The notes below the pieces were generated by a model. The model was given only the letters and a program-made list of their open reading frames with translations, was not told the DNA's origin and ran no database searches. Below are positions 63,176-64,000 of a DNA stretch of 64,000 nucleotides, piece after piece (within the stretch, counting starts at the first letter, position 1; each line of letters begins with the position of its first letter). Location of the stretch: NCBI RefSeq assembly GCF_019511645.1, contig NZ_JAEUAX010000004.1:186001-250000 (forward strand), read 5' to 3'. Position numbers and translations under genes: made by a program. The DNA is from Microbacterium ureisolvens (lineage in GTDB: Bacteria > Actinomycetota > Actinomycetes > Actinomycetales > Microbacteriaceae).

Positions 63176-64000
63176 TCATTCTTCGTTCGTGGTGGGGGCG
63201 TGTCGCACGCTGACAATGAATTCGTCCAGATTCGGCAGGTGGGCTCGGACACTGCGCTCTACGTCGCCTGCGGCGACCTGTGCGGGCCGGGCCGTGGTGA
63301 CGATCGCGTCGCCTTCGAGGCGGTGCCCCACCCACCGCAGCCGCACACGGTCGACGCGCCGGATGCCGTCGACATGCTCGATGGCGTGCTCGACCCGCTC
63401 GACGAGCTGCGGCTCGACGCCATCCAGAAGGCGGCGGCCGATGCTGCGGACGGTGCCGATCAGCAGCACGAAGATCGCGGCGGAGATCACCAGGCCCACG
63501 ATGGGGTCCGCCAGCGGGAAGCCGGCCAGAACCCCGAGCCCGCCGAGAACGACGGCGAGGGAGGTGAACCCGTCGGTGCGGGCGTGCACTCCGTCGGCCA
63601 CCAACGCGGCCGATCCGATCCGCTGCCCGACCCGGATCCGGTAGATCGCGACGGCCTCGTTGCCGAGGAACCCGATCACACCCGCCGCGATCACCCAGCC
63701 GATGTTCTCCAAGGGCTGGGGATGCAGGATGCGGTCGATCGATTGCCACCCCGCGACCACCGCCGACAGGGCGACGACGAAGACGATGAACAGGCCGGCG
63801 AGGTCTTCCGCGCGGCCGAAGCCATAGGTGTATCGGCGGGTCGCAGCCCGCCGGCCGAGCACGAACGCGATCCACAGCGGGACCGCCGTCAGCGCGTCGG
63901 AGAAGTTGTGGACCGTGTCTGCCAGCAGCGCGACGGATCCACTGAAGGTCACCACGGCCGCCTGCAGCAGCGTGGTGATCAAGAGGATCACCAGGCTCAC
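63176..64000 (-). CDS. CDF-family cation efflux transporter, 5' end beyond the window
   Basis: 274 residues visible, ending at 63176. Metal-site motifs are ADTVHNFSDALTAVP (HxxxD) and ADGVHARTDGFTSLA (HxxxD); a cytoplasmic C-terminal domain ends EFIVSVRHAPTT. It exports a divalent metal, Zn, Co, Cd or Fe; no specificity can be read. The N-terminal His-rich start probably lies to the right of the window. The 270 bases to vapB on its other side hold nothing recognised. Confidence 0.85.
   Translation of the reverse strand: MSLVILLITTLLQAAVVTFSGSVALLADTVHNFSDALTAVPLWIAFVLGRRAATRRYTYGFGRAEDLAGLFIVFVVALSAVVAGWQSIDRILHPQPLENIGWVIAAGVIGFLGNEAVAIYRIRVGQRIGSAALVADGVHARTDGFTSLAVVLGGLGVLAGFPLADPIVGLVISAAIFVLLIGTVRSIGRRLLDGVEPQLVERVEHAIEHVDGIRRVDRVRLRWVGHRLEGDAIVTTARPAQVAAGDVERSVRAHLPNLDEFIVSVRHAPTTNEE

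Overview
The window is high-GC actinobacterial DNA. Gene families and gene order (an ATP synthase operon beside wecA, sua5, prmC, prfA, rho and the thr/hom/lysA/argS block) point to Microbacteriaceae, most likely Microbacterium or a close relative. The genus is an inference from order and protein style, not from a marker gene.

Region 1 (1 to about 34.2 kb) is core chromosome, mostly on the minus strand. It starts with the truncated N-terminus of an ABC transporter, an aldo/keto reductase, two small membrane proteins, a GNAT acetyltransferase and YaaA. The complete F1Fo ATP synthase operon atpB-E-F-H-A-G-D-C follows (11380 to 4467), preceded by an AtpI-like protein, a WecA/MraY-type transferase, Sua5 and PrmC with 4-base overlaps or short gaps. 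A plus-strand sulfur cluster (cysK, a second cysK-like gene, cysE) and a large LuxR/AAA regulator separate prmC from prfA and rho. Upstream lies argS, a DUF2993 protein, lysA, hom, thrC and thrB, which is aspartate-family amino acid synthesis. A transglutaminase-like protein and an SGNH hydrolase close the block before a tRNA-Arg(CCG).

Region 2 (34.18 to 51.44 kb) looks like a decayed integrative element in that tRNA. A 25-base copy of the tRNA 3' end recurs at 51416-51440. Next to the tRNA are remnants of a tyrosine integrase and of a MobF-type relaxase. The cargo is a mosaic: NIPSNAP protein, APH-type kinase, PCD/VOC protein, CPBP protease, amidohydrolase, tandem AraC regulators, MBL-fold hydrolase, DUF4383, DUF6098, DUF7882-like and DUF6766-like small proteins, a frameshifted orphan cytochrome oxidase subunit I and a wrecked manganese catalase cut off at the right att site. 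Several cargo genes share an upstream element, KGTCAAGCCC-like, at a strikingly constant distance from the start codon.

Region 3 (51.4 to 64 kb) continues as accessory DNA: an intact DUF6766 operon, a DUF7882-like gene, many small membrane or lipoprotein genes of unknown function, DUF6578, a PASTA-like protein, an F420-type nitroreductase, an AAA kinase, a VapBC-type toxin-antitoxin pair and the truncated end of a CDF cation efflux protein. Together, regions 2 and 3 resemble a stress-gene hotspot built by repeated insertion, duplication and decay; that functional reading is inference.
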